This document shows positions 11,167 through 23,529 of a DNA stretch of 64,000 nucleotides, piece by piece. A program made the translations under genes and the position numbers. The notes below the pieces were generated by a model. That model searched no databases, had not been told where the DNA came from, and worked only from the letters and a program-made list of their open reading frames with translations. The stretch is from Pinus tabuliformis. Lineage: Eukaryota > Streptophyta > Pinopsida > Pinales > Pinaceae. The stretch's first letter is position 1, and each line of letters begins with the position of its first letter. The stretch spans positions 826,318,556 to 826,382,555 of the forward strand of contig CM062816.1 in assembly GCA_031772625.1 (NCBI GenBank). Reading direction: 5' to 3'.

Positions 11167-11797
11167 TGTTAGAAAATTATATATTACGGAGCAATGGAAC
11201 ACATAAAATATTGCAGAAATATAAACACAGAAAACGCACAAAACAAGAGAGACACAAATATACGTGGTTCACCCATTTTGGGCTACGTCCACCCCGAATA
11301 GCCAGTCCTTCCTTTCTATTATCCAGCAAAATGAAGAGACACAACCTACAGCAAATCTGCTGTAATATCCTCTATTTTCTCTCACAGTCTCACCTCTCTG
11401 TTTCTCACTCACAGAATACACATCTATCACCCAGCCTCAAATACAATGCCCTCATACAAAGAGAGGCATTGCCTTCTAGGGCAAAAAAACCCTAAACTAA
11501 ACATAAGTTCTACTGTCAGATCATCCGCCTAATGAATGGCCCAGATTGACTAGAAATTACTATACTTTTACAAGGAAATTTTACATTTATTTTTGGCTTT
11601 GGGGGCGTTGCCCCCGAGCCCCCGCCGGGGACCGCTGGCCCCCGGACCCCCCAACCGGGGGACCGTTGGCCCCCGGACCCCCGCGGTAGGGACAAGTCCC
11701 CCCCGCACCCCCCCGCGTGGAGGGGTGTGCAAAACTTCCTAGGGTATACATCCAGCTGAAACAAAGACCTCTGAACAATCATGCTCCACACACAACA
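11167..11797 (-). repeat. Element C 5' LTR (631 bp)
   Basis: TGTTAGAAAATTATATATTA to ACACACAACA on the plus strand. It contains a very GC-rich block at 11593-11730 that in element sense is a run of G-tracts. The partner LTR differs here. Confidence 0.9.
11593..11730 (-). promoter_or_regulatory. G-tract block in U3 of element C 5' LTR
   Basis: The minus strand carries more than ten runs of four or more G. An imperfect 31-bp unit (GGGGGACCGTTGGCCCCCGG and its variant) is repeated. Four or more closely spaced G-runs can fold into a G-quadruplex. The position near the start of U3 is upstream of where transcription would begin. Any regulatory role is inference. Confidence 0.5.
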
Positions 11798-12230
11798 AAA
11801 TAGTGTTGTGAAATCAGTGCATCGAAACTGATCGAAATATTTGACAAAATACTTGGTCAAATGATGGAGTCTCACACGTGCCACCTAGGGGAGTTTTGAG
11901 TAACATAAGTCCATATTTTGGGTAGTATTAAAATAACACATGTACCCAATTTTCTTCTCAAATTGTGCTAATATCTTGATCACATAGGTGGCTACCGAAA
12001 CTGGATTCAAACAAGTAATTTTTCATTAGTACAATCGATATATAATCCTAATTAATTATAAAAATAAAGGAAATATATGATAATTAACCTCTTCATCATT
12101 AGAGATGTATTGTGGTATTTTTACAGGAAATTGTGGTAAATGGAGTGATCAATGGGTGAAGGAATGACACATATGGTTAAATGGATAACTATAAATGATG
12201 GTAAAATGGTCACAAATTAGTGACCCAACA
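11798..12230 (-). repeat. Element D 3' LTR, truncated at element C
   Basis: Aligns with 16500-16925 over its whole length (shared ATGATGGAG, CCCAATTTTCTTCT, GGAGTGATCAATGGGTGAAGGA). It ends GTGACCCAACA at 12230. The part matching 15287-16500 is missing: it stops at the edge of element C, and the far side of C (before 6492) does not continue it. Confidence 0.85.
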
Positions 12231-15200
12231 TCTCCCCCATGTCAACATTATTGGATGTCCTCATGCAAATGAATAAAAATGAAAACAATTTACTAAACAT
12301 ATATTGGTGGAGAGATCTACTAATAATGAACATTTCTAATTCAATTCATGATCATTGTAAAATCATTGGTGTAGTTCATTGTCGATTTGTAAATGTTGGA
12401 GTTTCTTTTCTTCTTACCCAAAAGGATGCAAAAAGGTATTATTTTTCCTTGAATTTGAACTGTCAATATATGTGCTCTTGATCATCATGAACCCAAACAA
12501 AACTATGCCCAACAATCTTGGTGATATACTAGTTCTTTATGTTGTGGTTGTGGAGTTCATATTGAACAGACGAGATTGGAAATTCACCTATTATCATTAC
12601 TCACATCGCCAATGACAATTCCATCTTAAACATTTATTTGTTTCTTCTCAAATTGTTGCAGATTTCCATTGGCTACAACATGTGTCAAAATGCAGCCAAC
12701 ACATTCTCTTTGTATTGCATGTTGATCAATGTTTATGAATGAATCTCACTGTTGATATCAAATTTCATTTTCAAAGGAAATTCAAACCCAAGAATTGTAG
12801 GAATTTCGTGATAAGATTCATGTTGAGGAGGTATGATATTATTAAGAAAGGTTTGGCTACAAAATATCCATGGAATTCAAGGGAAGAATTTGGGAATTTA
12901 CATCACACAGCTTGTTAAGAATATTATTAAGTGCATGCTTTTTTTCCAAAATCACACATCTTGTTTCACTCCAAGGATATCCATGCCATCAATCTTGAGA
13001 CTTGGGACATAATCTTCTTTCTTATAGTATGTTGGAGATTTTTATGCTCACCATTCTATTGTTCCCATACCATAGTGATTATTCTCATACAAAAAAACCA
13101 CTTGGTAAGTTCCACAATGCATGTATATTAAGTTCTTCATATAGCTATCCTTGATTTTGTACACCATCACAACTTCCAATTTTATGTATTTTGGGGCTAA
13201 TGCTAACCCACAACCAAGAGGTCTGTTTACTTCCATAATGTCATGCTCTCCAAAAAATTTGTTTTCCTTCTTATACAAATGCCTTGACAAGCAACCATCA
13301 TGTCTCCCCATAAGTTTCGCAAACAACTCCAGTAATGATTCCTCTAGCTAAAAAAATTAAATACAATAATTTATGTATGTTGTAATAACACAATTAATTA
13401 TTTGTTTGGTTGCTTCTAGGCCTACACTATCATGTGTGAATGATGAATGCTACCATGAGACCACGTAGCAATAAATTCTTTTCATTTTCCTATGTAACCC
13501 TTCAATTTCTAAGTCAACATATGAGAATCCTTTCTTGTTGTTAACTTCTTGTCACAAAATGCAATTTAAGATAGCTCCTTATGGTAGTGGGTATTGGCTT
13601 ATCCCCCTCCCAATTAACTTTGCCAATAATCAGCCAATCAAGGGTACTTGGAACAAACATAAGTAGTTCCAACCAATGATGATCATACCCATTCATAGTT
13701 GAGTTTGAAAATAAAAATCTTAAGAAAGAAAACATTTCTAGTACAACATGCAACACCATATCTTTAAAGATACACCAAATAGGAGAAACAACACTTCATG
13801 GAGAAAACTAAGAATATAATGCCTAAGCAACTTTTTTGGTACATGATTTGATAACTAACTCCCCACATAGGGAATCAATGGACCAACACTCCCAACAATA
13901 ATTCCAATCATAGAGGCAAAAATATCCCTAAGTTCTAGGCTAGAATCAAGCATTTCTATGTTTTCAATAACAAATTAGAAACAAACTCCACCAAAGTAGA
14001 GAGAAAATGTAATAGGAAAAATAAGTGGAATAGTGTAAACCAAGAGTGACTTAAGAAAATGTCAACAAAAAAACTCACCATGTTAAATTAGGAATACTAC
14101 CCGCCAAAATGTCAAAAATATTTTACCAAGTTTAGTATACAAATAAACTAAAATTATTGTAGCATAGAGGAGATTGACTATCACAGTGAACATATTTTTA
14201 TAGAGCATAAATTTAGCATGAAAGTTGGGTCAATAATGGAAAAGATGGATGATAATAATGGAGTGTATGAATGGTAATTGAAAGTTCATACATATAGTGG
14301 TATTCATCACATCTTCCTACATTTTTAATAAACCAAAAATTAATACACAAATTTTACCTCAAGTTTACCTTTGGAAGAGCTTGGAATGGTACTGTATGAT
14401 GAAGCAAACTCTGATTATTGAATTTTGAGCTGTTGATGATTTTGAAAACAACTTTAACTAAATCTTTTATTCATGCTTGAAACTTGTGCCAATTATGAAA
14501 ATGTTGGAAATATTCGCTTATAGTTGGATGACCATATGTTCATCATTTGAAACCATCTCCAAGTTAGGATCCAGTCTCGGGACATGTGCAACCATAAAAA
14601 AACAACAATTCTGCTATAGAAAAATGACTATGAATTTTGCAACAAATTATTAAATCGTACTTAAAAAATGCTTGTGCATCCCTTAGCATGCAATGTTTTG
14701 AAATTTCACTCATGATATACTCAATTTATCATATTCTAGAAAAAACCCATGTCTCACAATTCTTAATCTCAACCCAATTTTCTTGCAACCTCTATGCAAA
14801 AAGTGCCTTGAAACAAGCTACTACAACCGTCAAATAGGCTGCTACCACAACTTTCTGTAGCTACATAAATTGTTGTCTTCTTCTTGATTATAGGGCTAGC
14901 CTCCACCCGAGTCTTTGATTACCTGTTGCTCCATGAAGTCTTGAACTACGTACTAAAGTATAAACCATGAAACATGATGTATATTGATTGAGGACTAAAG
15001 ATGGAGTCTATGGAGTCAAGAGAGTATTTGAATATTTGAGAATGAGAAAGTTGTTGTTGACTATGAGAATGTCACCAAGTTATCTATTGGCACAAGCTAG
15101 TTCATAAATAAAGAAAAACACTTGCATGAAAGGAAAAATAAATGCTTTGGAGAAACCTCATTGTGGTGATGCATAGGTTCTTTACCACTCGTCTTATCAT

Positions 15201-15266
15201 TTCTCCTCCCCCATGTTGTGTAATTCAAATGAAACCTAAATTAAAAACTAAATCATATGTACACTT
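12231..15266 (-). mobile_element. Element D internal region, no recognisable protein
   Basis: Bounded by a PPT (minus-strand CATGGGGGAGA ending at 12231) and a PBS at 15267. Only short frames occur on either strand, such as minus 13048-13326 and 13541-13759, and none has gag or pol motifs. A motif near 15163-15200 (GATGCATAGGTTCTT...CTCGTCTTA) matches the element A leader. The best description is a large non-autonomous derivative (LARD-like) or a very old element; conserved noncoding structure cannot be judged from one copy. Confidence 0.65.
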
Positions 15267-15282
15267 CCCCAGTAAGGCACCA
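15267..15282 (-). other. Element D primer-binding site
   Basis: Minus strand TGGTGCCTTACTGGGG, 4 bp from the LTR end. It is a diverged form of the TGGCGCCGTTGCCGGGG type. Confidence 0.65.
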
Positions 15283-15286
15283 AAAA

Positions 15287-16925
15287 TGTCAGTAAATTCA
15301 ATTATACTATAATTTTGTTACATTTAATTCATCAATCTGAGTTGGAAAACTTATGAAGTATACAACAAAGTATATGGAAAGAGTAATTTCTGATTTATTT
15401 ATCAATGCTAACATTAACAGTAATAAAAAAATGTTGGGATGAGTTTCAACATGTTTCTTAGGGTCATTGCCTAAACAAGTAACACAAGGCTCGATCCTTG
15501 TGATTCAACTCTTAATTTATGCAAATATCAATAGTAAAAGAATGTTGGGACAAGTTTCGACATGTTGCTCAAGGTTATTTTATAAACAAGTAGCAAAAGG
15601 CTCAATCCTTGTGATCCAAATTTTAATCTATGAAATATCAATAGTAAAATAATATTTTCGACATGTTGCTTAGGGTTCTTGCCTAAACAAGTGGAACAAG
15701 GCTCAATCCTTGCGATCCAATAGATACATTTCATCCTTTTATGAAATTGACCATATAATTGAAACAAATTCCACATGATAGTTAAGTTTTTTGACAAGCA
15801 AAATAACCCAAGGCTCTGTATTCAAATTTAATTAAATAATAAATTTAAAACTAACTGAAAATCATTATTTTTATTAAGAACATAACTAATGAACACCAAT
15901 AATTGTAATAATTTCAAACTACAATCTATTTTATTCTATGGAAACAAAATGAAACATAAATTTACTATGTGGGAAAATAGTGGCAACGTGCATCCTCACA
16001 CGGTCCCTTCCTAGTTATTTGCACATGCTTAGGAGAAATTCATAACTTCTAAAGTCATAAAAATAATCTTAAAAAAATCATGTACAAAGTTTTTGCACAC
16101 AAAAAAGATAATGAACTAAATATATTACTAGAAAAATGTTTCCACATCTCGAACTTAACTCTCAATCACAATCTTTCTTTATCATTTATACAAAATGAGA
16201 CACAAATTCTTAGGTTGAAATCTCCCTAACACATTGATGGCTCAACAAACTAGATTGATATGGGCTTAAAATGAGTAATATCTTCCTTGATTTGATGGAT
16301 AATTCAAATATGTTCTTCTACTACTACATTTGTTAGTCACAACATGAATTCTGGGAAAATAAGCTTCAAAGGACCAAGCAAATATGTCGTATCCTTCACT
16401 TTTTAAGGAAAATATCCTCATGGAGCCTAAATGGGCTCATTCTACAAAAAACCCATGTTTTAGTTTTTCAAGATATATCTTCACTTGCTCAAAACCTGTA
16501 CTGCAAAATAACTTCCTAGAAATTGATAGAAATCTTTGACCAAAAACTTGATCAAATGATGGAGGCTCATATGTTTGACCTGGGTGATTTTTGAGTAATG
16601 TGAATCTATATTGGGTTTCCTAGTAACAAAACCCATGTGCCCAATTTTCTTCTAGAACTGTGTTAATATCTCAATCACGAAGATGGATACTAAAACTAGC
16701 TTAAACTAGTAAACTGCCATTAATAAAATCAATGTATAATCCTAATTAAGTCATAAAAAATAATTGAAATGTATGATAATTAACCACTTGAGCATTGGAT
16801 ATGTATTGTGGTGTTTTCACAAGAAATTATCGTAAATGGAGTGATCAATGGGTGAAGGATGACATGGATGATTAAATGGATAACTGTAAATGATGGTAAA
16901 ATGTTGAAAAACAAATGACCCAATA
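15287..16925 (-). repeat. Element D 5' LTR (about 1.64 kb)
   Basis: Starts TGTCAGTAAATTC next to the PBS and ends AATGACCCAATA, where the usual terminal CAACA has become CAATA. The last 430 bp match 11798-12230. It holds a 2.7-copy tandem repeat at 15431-15722. Confidence 0.8.
15431..15722. repeat. About 111-bp tandem repeat in element D LTR
   Basis: Three units share ACATGTTGCT, CCTAAACAAGT and GGCTCAATCCTTG. Anchor positions are 15449, 15560 and 15661: the first step is 111 bp, and the second is 101 bp owing to a deletion. Confidence 0.85.
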
Positions 16926-17077
16926 GACTACTCAGCCTAACCAAGAGAATAATTTTCTAATCCAAAGTGAAGTTGACCTTAATGAATGAATCCACTTAAA
17001 TTTTAAATTCATATCCATTGTTTAGACACTTGCGTCTTGGATGATTTCTTCAATTTACAAATGGTATCTAGGAATGT

Positions 17078-18780
17078 GTTGTAGTTGCTATAACCCCCCT
17101 CCAAAAATTTTCCCATACTTTGATTTTGGAGGCTCCCTTCTGTCTATAGGAGTCTATCATTCAATATCTTCAAGTATTCATGCTATGTTAAATACTTATC
17201 ATTTTGTACAGTGCTTGTAATGTCTTGTTTTGACCTCAATTTAACAAAATCCATCTCCTGCCTTGACCTTGTAGCATTGTCGATCTTCCCTCTTGGAACT
17301 GTGCAATCCATTGTCATTGGAAAGTGAATTGAGCCTTAAGGATCCAAACTGCACAATATTGGAAGGAAAGATAGCCTTGAGCTCATAAACTGTGCAAAAG
17401 TTGTCTTTCCCCTAAAAAATTGTGCAATTTAGTGAGGAAAGGAATTGTACAAGCCCTTGAGCCTCAGAATTGCGCAATCCCCTTTTCCATTGTGAAAAAG
17501 AAATTTCCTGAAATAGCAGAGACCCTCCAAATTTTTTCCCATGCTTTGATTTTGGAGCCTTCCTTTCTGCCCACATGAACTTATCTCTTACTATCGTCAA
17601 GTATTCATGCTATGATAAATAATTATATTTTCATGATGTTCTTGTGATGAGTTGATCTCGGTTTGATATCTTTTAGACACAAGCTATCTCTTGACTTGAC
17701 TTTGTAGCATTATCGGTCTTCCCTCTTGAAACTACACAATTTGGGAAGGCATACCATCCTTAAGGATTGGAATTGTGCAATCCAGACAAGCAAACTAGTC
17801 TTGAGCTCAGATATTGCACAATTTTCGGAGATATCCCGAACTTGAGTTCAAAAACTGCACAACGCTTCCATTAAGCTCAGAAACTACACCTTTTATGTTG
17901 CTTTTTGTTGTTTCGCTTCTGTGAGTGTTGTTTTTCTTGTTTATTTTCATGTTTGATAGCTTTTTAACTTATATTATCTTGTATAAGTTTCGATTTTGTC
18001 TTTCATTCTCCTTTTACAAGTGTCGCATCAACTTTCTTATTTTTTCCCATTAGTGGTCGTCATTTTGGTGACTCCCTATGCATGTTTTTTTTTCCTTTTG
18101 CATGTTGATCTTATGCACTTAATATTCACTAATTTATCTTGCCTTAGTCAGATCTACACTCTAACTTGCACCATCGCTCAGATATTCCACTTTCCCATCC
18201 TCTTTCCAAGCAGATCTTCCCCTCACTTGGCCAACAGTTTCCTTGCTCAGTTGGGCATTGCACAAGTCCAAGGCTCAAGCTTCAAGCTTGGCCTTTGAGA
18301 CTACAAAATGCGTAGTACCTAGCCTTCCCAACTATCCATTGCACAGTTCCAGGGCTCAAGCCTCACCCTTTTCCATTGGGACTGCGCAATGTGCAGTCTC
18401 TCCCTCAGTCTTCCTAGGCTGAGATTACAGATTGCATGGTCTCAAGCCTCGAGCTTCTCCCCTGGATACTGAGACTACACAATTTGTAGTTCTTGGAGCC
18501 AATCTCTTCCCTCACCTTAGTATTTGTGTAATTCTTCCCTCCAGTCTTGTGGTTGTTGCCTTGATCTTGTTGTGTGAGTCTTTTTGCTGAAGATAATTCA
18601 TGTTTGCCATGAGTGTTTTTCCTCCTATAGGTATTGTAGTGTTGAGCACCTCTCTTCATTAGTTACTATCATCAAGGCACCAAATATATTTGCTTCAAAG
18701 GACACCACTAAAAGCAGCACTTGGGAGGCAGTTGAGATTACTCCAATGAGTTTGCCAACATGGAAAATTTTAGGGGCTAA
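17078..18780. repeat. LTR-like block with GTGCAAT motifs and a 425-bp duplication
   Basis: A segment starting CCCTCCAAAAATTTTCCC at 17096 recurs at 17521 (CCCTCCAAATTTTTTCCC). The two share TTTGATTTTGGAG, CAAGTATTCATGCTATG and CGGTCTTCCCTCTTG-type stretches. Many copies of ACTGTGCAAT or ATTGTGCAATTT are scattered to about 18500. A related CCCTCCATAATTTTGG...TTTTGGAGCCTCC segment opens the block at 20360, so the two blocks seem to be diverged LTRs of one family. No protein gene is seen. Confidence 0.55.
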
Positions 18781-19080
18781 TGTTCGCTAAGTGGGCTAAT
18801 TTTCCATGATTTTTCCACAAAAAAGATTCGCCAATTTCCAATTTTATAAAAGATGATTCACCCAAATTTTAGAATATAAAATTATTTTATCTTAAAAATC
18901 GCCAACATTATATAGAGACTATATATAAAATCATTATAAATTTGAATAATTTTACAAATATATCAATAAACATTTTTTAGTTTGCATATTAGGGATTAGT
19001 GAGATTTGCCAATGTTTTTAAACTTCAAGAAAATTTTCCATCCTTAAAATTTTCCTTTCCTTCCAGTTTTCACAAATACT
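18781..19080. other. AT-rich stretch without a recognised gene
   Basis: Very AT-rich sequence between the LTR-like block and the decayed ORF. It might be a small transposable element, but I found no terminal repeats. Confidence 0.4.
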
Positions 19081-19367
19081 CAATTGTTCATAGAGAAAGA
19101 TTCATACATCACATGGAACAAAGTAAATGAGGATTTCTCAGAAAGAAGCTTCAAAGTAGATCTTAAGGACCGACAGGTGTATATCAATGTCCAAAAGTTA
19201 GGGTTGCATAAGGTTGCATGCAGGTACTTCAATTTCCCATGTGCAGACATTGTCATCTAGATAATTTTTCACAAAGATCCCAAGACTATGACTCTTAATA
19301 GTGCCAACGGACAAAGGCTTGCTTCTTTTCTGGCACCAGATTACCATCTCATGTACCATTTTCGGAG

Positions 19368-20330
19368 TTGGAATCGCTCATGGATTCTTACTTCTGTGAT
19401 GCCACCAGCTACTTGAGCACAAGGGAAATTGTCAAAGGTTGGGTGAAAGAGGCAACAAGGTTTCATCAAACACCCACCAAAACCTACAAGGAAAAGTCTC
19501 TAAAGAAGGCTTATCATTTTTTGATAGTCCTATGTTGCAGAATCTATGATCAACAGAGTACAGAGACCTTCCCCAAAGGGTGGCCATTCTTACTGAACTA
19601 GATTGTGAACAAAGGAAAACCATTCAACTCGTAAGACGTGTTGGCTCAAAAAATGAAGATCCATGTAGCTAATTCCCATAATACTCCCAAGGGAAAGAAA
19701 GACAAATTTTACATGTCTTCCTACCCGCTGGATGTAATTTGTGCTCACAATTTATTCCCTAGCATGAATTGGACCTCGACACCAAGAGAGTCTGTCGTGC
19801 ACATCTATTGCTTGCTTCTTTTAGACTGCATCCACAAAAGAGTAATGGAAAACTTTACTGATCAATTCCTCATTCTGTTATACAAGTTAATCTTTGAGGA
19901 AGAGTCACCTTGCATGTCACGTGGGGTGATGGAAGCAGTGTCATAGATAGCAGATTGGTTTTCCTCACTAGATGACACTTTCCTCAGTGTTTGATGGACA
20001 AAATTTGCCACATCTTTTTCCGAGGTATGCTAACAATAAATTAGTCATGAGAGAAGTTGCATACCATCTTTCCACAAGGTTATCAACAGTTTTGCATATG
20101 AAGAAGAAAGCACCTTGGCTTGTTCTTCATATGCAGATTAGATTGTACGAAATCAATAATTTGAAAGTCGCAGACACCAAAGGCAAGGGATAGAAAAATT
20201 CACAATTGGTCGTTTGGGCTTCAATCCATACAATCCCAGGAATGTTTGTAAAGACTGCTGTGCAAGGATTCATTTTCAGTGGCCAAGTGGGACCTTTCGC
20301 ATACTCGAGGAGGAAGCATGGAAAATTTGT
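19368..20330 (+). pseudogene. Decayed ORF of unknown family
   Basis: Three open pieces (19368-19601, 19638-19946, 19972-20193) read on as one protein of roughly 320 residues with two stops and one frame change. The text includes YLSTREIVKGWVKEATRFH, then KMKIHVANSHNTPKGKKDKF, YMSSYPLDVICAHNLFPSMN and HLSTRLSTVLHMKKKAPW. I recognise no gag, pol or host motif. It lies just before an LTR-like start at 20329, which is preceded by purine-rich GAGGAGGAAGC. It may therefore be the last gene of an LTR element flanked by the blocks at 17078 and 20329. Weak similarity to plant transposon-associated hypothetical proteins is possible but unverified. Confidence 0.45.
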
Positions 20331-21308
20331 TATAATACCTTCGTTGTAGCGGCTGGAACACCCTCCATAATTTTGGCCCGCATATAATTTTGGAGCCTCC
20401 TTTGAGAGTTTTACTTCATGTCTGCGTGCACTCGGGTTAACGCCATGAGCTCCTGTGAGTCATTGCCCCCACCTTGCCTGATCGTTCGACATATAACTTT
20501 TTCATGTTAATGTCAATGTTATGCGTGCGATCATGTTCTAGTCATACACAAGGTCTTCACTTCATGTGTACATGTTGTGTTCGCTATGTAAACATCCGTC
20601 GCACTCAGACATAGAGTCATACACATTGTCGCGCAAGCGTCATCACAGTCGTCCAACGATTAGTGACAAGCATCACGCTTGTCGCTCACACCATCAGTCA
20701 GTGATGTTGAGCATGTGTGTCTGGATGGTTTGAGTTGTCCCGTCGTCAAGTCATGTAAGTGTGTGTTTGCAAGTACGCATATGCACCTCGTCACTCACTC
20801 ACACACTTAGTCGTTTTGTTTAAGTTCTGACAACCGGATTTCCCTCTAACAGCCAGACCTTCACCGCGTCATTGGCTCGATCCACTATCACCAAAACAAC
20901 GCATAAGCACAAAGCAATCCTTTTCAAGTTGCGTTGCCCGCAAGTTGATTAATCAACCTTCCTGCTGGTCAATCAGAGAATTTGACCCGACAGTCACCCC
21001 GGGACTGATTCCCCTCAAAAATTGCATAGAGGCTGCAAACCTTGACTACTTCGCTAACTAAGGAAATTGCGCAGACAAGTCAAACAAACACCCGGTGCCC
21101 ATCCCTGTCTCACTCAGAAAATTGCCAAATTTTTCCATTCAACCCACCAGTCAGCTAGCCGACTGCTCACCCAAAAAACTGTGTAGTTTTCATGAGAAAG
21201 CCCTCTGCTTCCTAGTAGTTTGCTCAGCTCAGAAACTATGTAGAGGTGATCAGCAGGCCAGCCTTCCAGCATCAACATAGTTTTTCCCACCAGCAGCTGA
21301 CTATTAGT

Positions 21309-21545
21309 TCCCTCCGGGAATTGTGCAATTTTTGTTGCCAAGCTCCAACAGTTCACTGTGAGTTCCCTCCAGGAATTGTGCAATTTTTGCTACCAAGGTC
21401 CTAGTAGCCAGCTTCCAGTTCCCTCCAGGAACTGCGCAATTTTGGCTGTCAGGCTCCTGCTGCCCGTTCCTTCCAAAAATTGCGCAAATTTTCTCTGCCC
21501 AAACTTCCCACAGCACGGACTGCTCCTCCCAAAAATTGTGCAGTT
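21309..21545. repeat. Array of CCCTCC...AATTGYGCAATT units
   Basis: Five units at about 21309, 21366, 21420, 21470 and 21525 (spacing about 49-57 bp) each carry CCCTCC or a variant followed by GGAATTGTGCAATTTT-like sequence. The core AATTGCGCAATT is a perfect 12-bp palindrome. Copies also occur at 21063 and through 17290-17880. Confidence 0.8.
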
Positions 21546-22400
21546 TTGTCCTCTAGCTGAGCTAGACCCCATGGCTAGTCACTACTGATCTGGATTTCCC
21601 ATCTCCACCTCCCAGTCACTTCTGCATAGTTTTCACCAGTAGTGCCCAGAGCCTCCATCCCAGCTCGAAGCCCGCAACCATGTCTTCTCTTCCAGTCACT
21701 TGCATCTGAAACGATCATGGATCATGGATCATGGTAGACTAAGAGGTTTATGGAATTGATTTCGTCTCGTCATGAGTGACTACAGATACAACTAAACAAA
21801 AAAACATGGCATGATGACAGATGGGACGAAGAAAGGGAGCACATGTAGAAAGACATGTTCACCAACGGACAAACAAACGATGCATGCAAAGAGAAGTGCT
21901 CGCAAATGAACGATCATGAAAATATGTGTTCGCGGATGGACGAACAAACGAACATGTGAGGATGTGTTCACACATAGACGGACGAACGAACATACACTTC
22001 TCGCAAACGTACAAACCTGTCAAGCATGCCAACATACAACCAAGGAGAAACATGCGAATGCAACATCAAGTGAACCTAATGACCATTGAAGACTCCGCAC
22101 ACATTTCCATGCGGAGGTGAATTTGTGACATGCCATGAGACATCCATCACCCAGCAACACTACAACTCGACATGCACACCAGTAGCAACACAAATGTACC
22201 AACATTTTCATGTCAAGTCTTGTCATGAGTCATGTCGTCCACATCTGTATTGTGGGCCATAATGACAATCACTGTAATGTAATGTGGAAGTCAAAGAGAC
22301 CCACTTGTCATATGAAGGGTCATGTAAAGTCAAAAGGTCATGGAAGTCAAACAGTCATGAGGGAAGTCAAAGAGCCACAAGGGTTAGTTCCACCCTTGGC

Positions 22401-22408
22401 TATAAATA
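22401..22408 (+). promoter_or_regulatory. TATA box of the LTR-like block
   Basis: TATAAATA followed by a C-rich CCCC stretch, a typical plant core promoter. It lies about 850 bp downstream of the palindrome array and within the block taken to be an LTR. Confidence 0.55.
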
Positions 22409-23529
22409 CCCCCTCATTTGTACATGCAAAGGACTTTTCACCTCGTCTCCTCCCACATAGCCTTAAGAGTTTGTAATATTTTCTTTGAGGAGTAAGTAGT
22501 GGCTCCAACACCCTGCCTATGGGGTTAGTGATGTATGGTGTAATGATGTGTCTTGGAATTTTTGCTTAATTCACAAGATTGCTAACAGGCCAACATGTTT
22601 TCACGCATGTGTTGTAACTATTGTAAGACTGATCTTGAACACTTGTAATGCATGTTGCTTTAACTTGTGTTTAACACTTGAACTCATTCATGTAATACAT
22701 ATATATTAATGAAAATGTGTTGTATGAGTTTTAACATTGTCATGGCTGTGTTGGTTACCTCCCCAGACATTAGAGAAATATTTCATGTAAACTTGCTATA
22801 ACTATCGTTGCACTCGCGCAGACTCCTCCGCAATGTATTGTACATGTTATCTTTTCTTGTGTGTTGTGACTACCACATCCATGGGGTTTGTTCCTCCGGA
22901 AGTAGTGCACGCCTTGTTGTGTTGTGTGTTCCTAAAAAAGTTGGGTCTTCCTCCCATTCGACTTGGGACTCACTCCCATCCTCTCCCTCTATGGTGAAAG
23001 AACCATTGACACAAGTAACACTAGTAATCACCAGGCACACAAACCTCACTACTCGAAGACAAAGAAGACCACTCTCCTATGCTAACAAGCAAGAGCTGAG
23101 GAAAACATTTAAGATAATGGAAACCGGGCCATCATACCGGATGGGACTCCCACACCAAACAGTGTGAGGTCTAGTTAGGACTTCATACCGGGGTGATCCG
23201 CTGAATGTTGGCAGGTCCAGCACCGTCAACATTTCTAGCGCTAGAAGGAGGGCAGCCAGTTGTTTATGGCTGAACGTCCTCTCACACTCACTCATCAACC
23301 ATCTAGTCAAGGCAGTAACTCACACTCCCTCTCACCTACGCGTGACTCTGCAGTTGGTTACTTCTCACCTCCCAGGACTAAACACGAAATTCCATATCAT
23401 CACCTTCACTTTGTCTATCCCATCACCTGCTAGTTCGTGAAATAAGTCGGACTGATCCCAGACATACAACATCTTCCATACGCATTAAGGAAGCCAAAAG
23501 CCACTCCCACAGGAGTTGTTGTATCATTA

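Larger units (their letters stand above)
6492..11797 (-). mobile_element. Element C: full-length Ty1/copia retrotransposon
   Basis: Read on the minus strand: 5' LTR 11167-11797, PBS 11152-11164, gag 10300-11100, protease, integrase, reverse transcriptase and RNase H down to 7197, PPT at about 7101-7115, 3' LTR 6492-7100. The order protease-integrase-RT-RNase H defines Ty1/copia. The integrase resembles the Tork/Tnt1 group, a tentative lineage call. Gag and pol are in different frames, meeting near 10296. Pol is a single frame broken by a few stops. Flanks CCTAT on the left and AAATA on the right do not match, so there is no target-site duplication. Confidence 0.92.
20329..22736 (+). repeat. 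LTR-like block with promoter, possible 5' LTR of E or 3' LTR of a neighbour
   Basis: Opens TGTTATAATACC after a purine-rich stretch and may end TTTTAACA at 22736; both ends are inferred, since no close second copy exists. It has the CCCTCC/GGAATTGTGCAATTTT array (21309-21545) and imperfect ACGAACAAACGAACATG-type repeats at 21858-21993. A TATAAATA box lies at 22401 with an AT-rich tail beyond. No gene is seen. Confidence 0.5.

Noticed and set aside
11516..11884. Gly/Pro-rich minus-strand frame of 122 codons
   Set aside because: It is the translation of the G-tract block of an LTR and crosses the LTR end.
21114..21588. Repetitive frames on both strands resembling a repeat protein
   Set aside because: The peptide periodicity follows the palindrome array at 49-57 bp, which is not a multiple of three throughout.
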